From Streptomyces sp. NBC_01268 (lineage in GTDB: Bacteria; Actinomycetota; Actinomycetes; Streptomycetales; Streptomycetaceae): a DNA stretch of 64,000 nucleotides. The translations under genes were made by a program, and so were the position numbers. Each line of letters starts with the position of its first letter. Position 1 is the first letter of the stretch. The stretch covers positions 1,364,001-1,428,000 of the forward strand of contig NZ_CP108454.1 in assembly GCF_036240795.1 (NCBI RefSeq). The letters run 5' to 3'. The notes beneath the pieces are model-generated. The model had not been told where the DNA came from, ran no database searches, and was given only the letters and a program-made list of their open reading frames with translations. Positions 62,971 to 64,000 of the stretch are shown one piece after another.

Positions 62971-63498
62971 ATGACAGAGGCGTTGATCAGGGCCGTGGGC
63001 GGCAAGGAGCCGAAGGTGGACCCGACGGCGTTCACCGCGCCGACCTCGGTGGTCCTCGGCGAGGTCACCCTCGGGCCCCGGGCCAGCGTCTGGTACCACG
63101 CGGTGCTGCGGGCGGACTGCGGGCCCATCGAGATCGGCGAGGACGCGAACGTGCAGGACAACTGCACGGTCCACGTCGACCCGGGCTACCCGGTGTCGGT
63201 CGGCGCGCGGGTGACGATCGGCCACAACGCGACCGTCCACGGCTGCGTCATCGAGGACGACGTGCTGGTCGGCATGGGTGCCACGATCCTCAACGGGGCG
63301 AGGATCGGCGCCGGTTCGCTGGTCGCCGCGCAGGCGCTGGTCCCGCAGGGCATGGAGGTGCCGCCCGGCTCGCTCGTGGCGGGCGTGCCGGCGAAGGTGC
63401 GGCGTGCGCTGACCGAGGAGGAGCTGGCGGGCATCCGGCTGAACGCCGAGATGTACCTGCACCTGGCCAAGGGCCACGCCGAGGCCTTCGAGGACTGA
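62971..63498 (+). CDS. Gamma carbonic anhydrase-like protein
   Basis: 175 residues, trimeric left-handed beta-helix. Hexapeptide repeats include LGEVTLGPRASVWYHAVLRADCGPIEIGEDANVQDNCTVHVDPGYPVSVGARVTIGHNATVHGCVIEDDVLVGMGATILNGARIGAGSLVAAQALVPQG. His residues of the zinc site (CTVHVD, TIGHNATVHGC) are conserved. Catalysis is not shown for most of this family. ATG 62,971 with SD AGGAG 6 nt upstream (CAGGAGCGAGTC). Confidence 0.93.
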   Translation: MTEALIRAVGGKEPKVDPTAFTAPTSVVLGEVTLGPRASVWYHAVLRADCGPIEIGEDANVQDNCTVHVDPGYPVSVGARVTIGHNATVHGCVIEDDVLVGMGATILNGARIGAGSLVAAQALVPQGMEVPPGSLVAGVPAKVRRALTEEELAGIRLNAEMYLHLAKGHAEAFED

Positions 63499-63512
63499 GG
63501 ACCGCGGTGAGC

Positions 63513-63533
63513 GGCGGGGGCGCGGCCCCCGCC
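63513..63533. terminator. Hairpin between convergent genes near the right edge
   Basis: GGCGGGGGC (63,513-63,521), loop GCG, GCCCCCGCC (63,525-63,533): a perfect 9-bp stem between the gamma-CA gene and the partial gene. Confidence 0.65.
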
Positions 63534-63537
63534 CCCC

Positions 63538-64000
63538 TCACACCCGCCCGGGGCGCTTCTTCCGGTCGGCCCGGCCCGCGACGAGGGCCTGGCGGATGTC
63601 GGCGGCGGTCCGCCGCGCGTACTCGCTGGTGGCGGTCGTCTCGGCGGTACCAGGGACGAAGCGGTGCTCCGGCGGCTTGCAGTACGCGCAGGGCCCGCCG
63701 TCGTGGATGAGCCGCCCGTCCTCGCAGGCCGGGTTCTGACAGGGGCCGCGGCCGACGAGGAACTCGGCGATCTCCTGCGGGGCCCAGCGGCGCCGGTTGT
63801 CCTCGTCGCGCTCGTGGATGGCGTGCGACCAGCGGGTGTGCCAGCGGCGTTCGACCCGGTCGAGGAGCTGGGCGGGGGTCCGGTGGGAGAGCTCGTCGGC
63901 CAGGATGTCGGGCAGGTTCCGCGGGAGGCGGTGGCCGAGCGCCTGGAGCAGCGGCTGGGGAAAGCCCTGCATGACGAAGCCGATGGGGTCGGTGCCCGGG
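63538..64000 (-). CDS. Unidentified protein, C-terminal part (runs off window)
   Basis: At least 144 residues are visible, MQGFPQPLLQALGHRLPRNLPDILADELSHRTPAQLLDRVERRWHTRWSHAIHERDEDNRRRWAPQEIAEFLVGRGPCQNPACEDGRLIHDGGPCAYCKPPEHRF, and the frame stays open to the edge (PGTDPIGFV before). A Cys4-type zinc ribbon-like stretch (CQNPACEDG...CAYC) and a basic tail with KKRPGRV are present. No function recognised. Possibly DNA binding because of the basic tail and Cys pairs. The true start lies outside or at the ATG 63,970-63,972. Confidence 0.7.
   Translation of the reverse strand, partial: PGTDPIGFVMQGFPQPLLQALGHRLPRNLPDILADELSHRTPAQLLDRVERRWHTRWSHAIHERDEDNRRRWAPQEIAEFLVGRGPCQNPACEDGRLIHDGGPCAYCKPPEHRFVPGTAETTATSEYARRTAADIRQALVAGRADRKKRPGRV

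Overview
The window is a piece of a high-GC actinobacterial chromosome, almost certainly a Streptomyces. GC is above 70 percent, third codon positions are nearly always G or C, GTG and TTG starts are common, and the gene complement (MurT/GatD, urease without ureE, ECF41 sigma factor, mycothiol-dependent isomerase family, F420-type oxidoreductase, SWIM protein next to a large repeat protein, AraC and MocR regulators) is typical. The order pfkA - urease - bioFBAD - purB resembles the S. coelicolor chromosome as I recall it; I could not run an alignment. I saw no insertion sequence, prophage, CRISPR array, tRNA or rRNA.

Layout. 1-4,082: a cytochrome P450 cut by the window edge, a VOC protein, an acyl-CoA dehydrogenase with a divergent TetR regulator, and peptide deformylase. 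4,196-10,606: murT-gatD for peptidoglycan amidation, 6-phosphofructokinase, a CtaG-like oxidase assembly protein, a small membrane protein, an acyltransferase and an NAD(P)-binding epimerase. 10,660-16,939: a secreted tripeptidyl-aminopeptidase-type hydrolase and the urease operon ureABCFGD on the minus strand. 17,106-18,388: an orphan Phd/YefM antitoxin divergent from a ClpP paralogue that has lost its catalytic triad, followed by an unknown small gene. 18,714-19,383: a probable c-di-AMP (ydaO-type) riboswitch ahead of an NlpC/P60 hydrolase. 20,140-24,879: biotin synthesis, bioF divergent from bioB-bioA-bioD.

24,899-31,661: VOC protein, AraC/DJ-1 regulator divergent from an MFS transporter, LLM oxidoreductase, GNAT, and two coupled CBS-domain CorC-like membrane proteins. 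31,752-37,408: mycothiol-dependent isomerase family protein, SGNH hydrolase, purB, a Mug-type DNA glycosylase with an unclear start, a small hypothetical and a ROK regulator. 37,518-42,766: GntR/HutC regulator with a clear operator, ECF41 sigma factor, alpha/beta hydrolase, and an EamA transporter divergent from a MocR regulator. 42,987-48,836: Tat-exported PhoD-type phosphatase, then a translationally coupled SWIM zinc-finger plus 903-residue protein pair. 48,934-54,366: membrane-anchored ACT-GNAT acetyltransferase overlapping a cystathionine gamma-lyase-type enzyme, two Lrp regulators and a DUF885 protein. 54,356-64,000: sbcCD, YigZ, CoA-binding protein, YbaK, XRE-cupin regulator divergent from an EamA exporter, two left-handed beta-helix proteins and a partial gene at the edge.

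Most genes look like housekeeping or conserved Streptomyces accessory functions. The best candidates for something new are the dead ClpP/orphan antitoxin locus, the SWIM/large-protein operon, and the ACT-GNAT beside a cysteine-producing enzyme. Several divergent pairs also carry readable operators (acyl-CoA dehydrogenase/TetR, GntR, XRE/EamA, Phd/ClpP).
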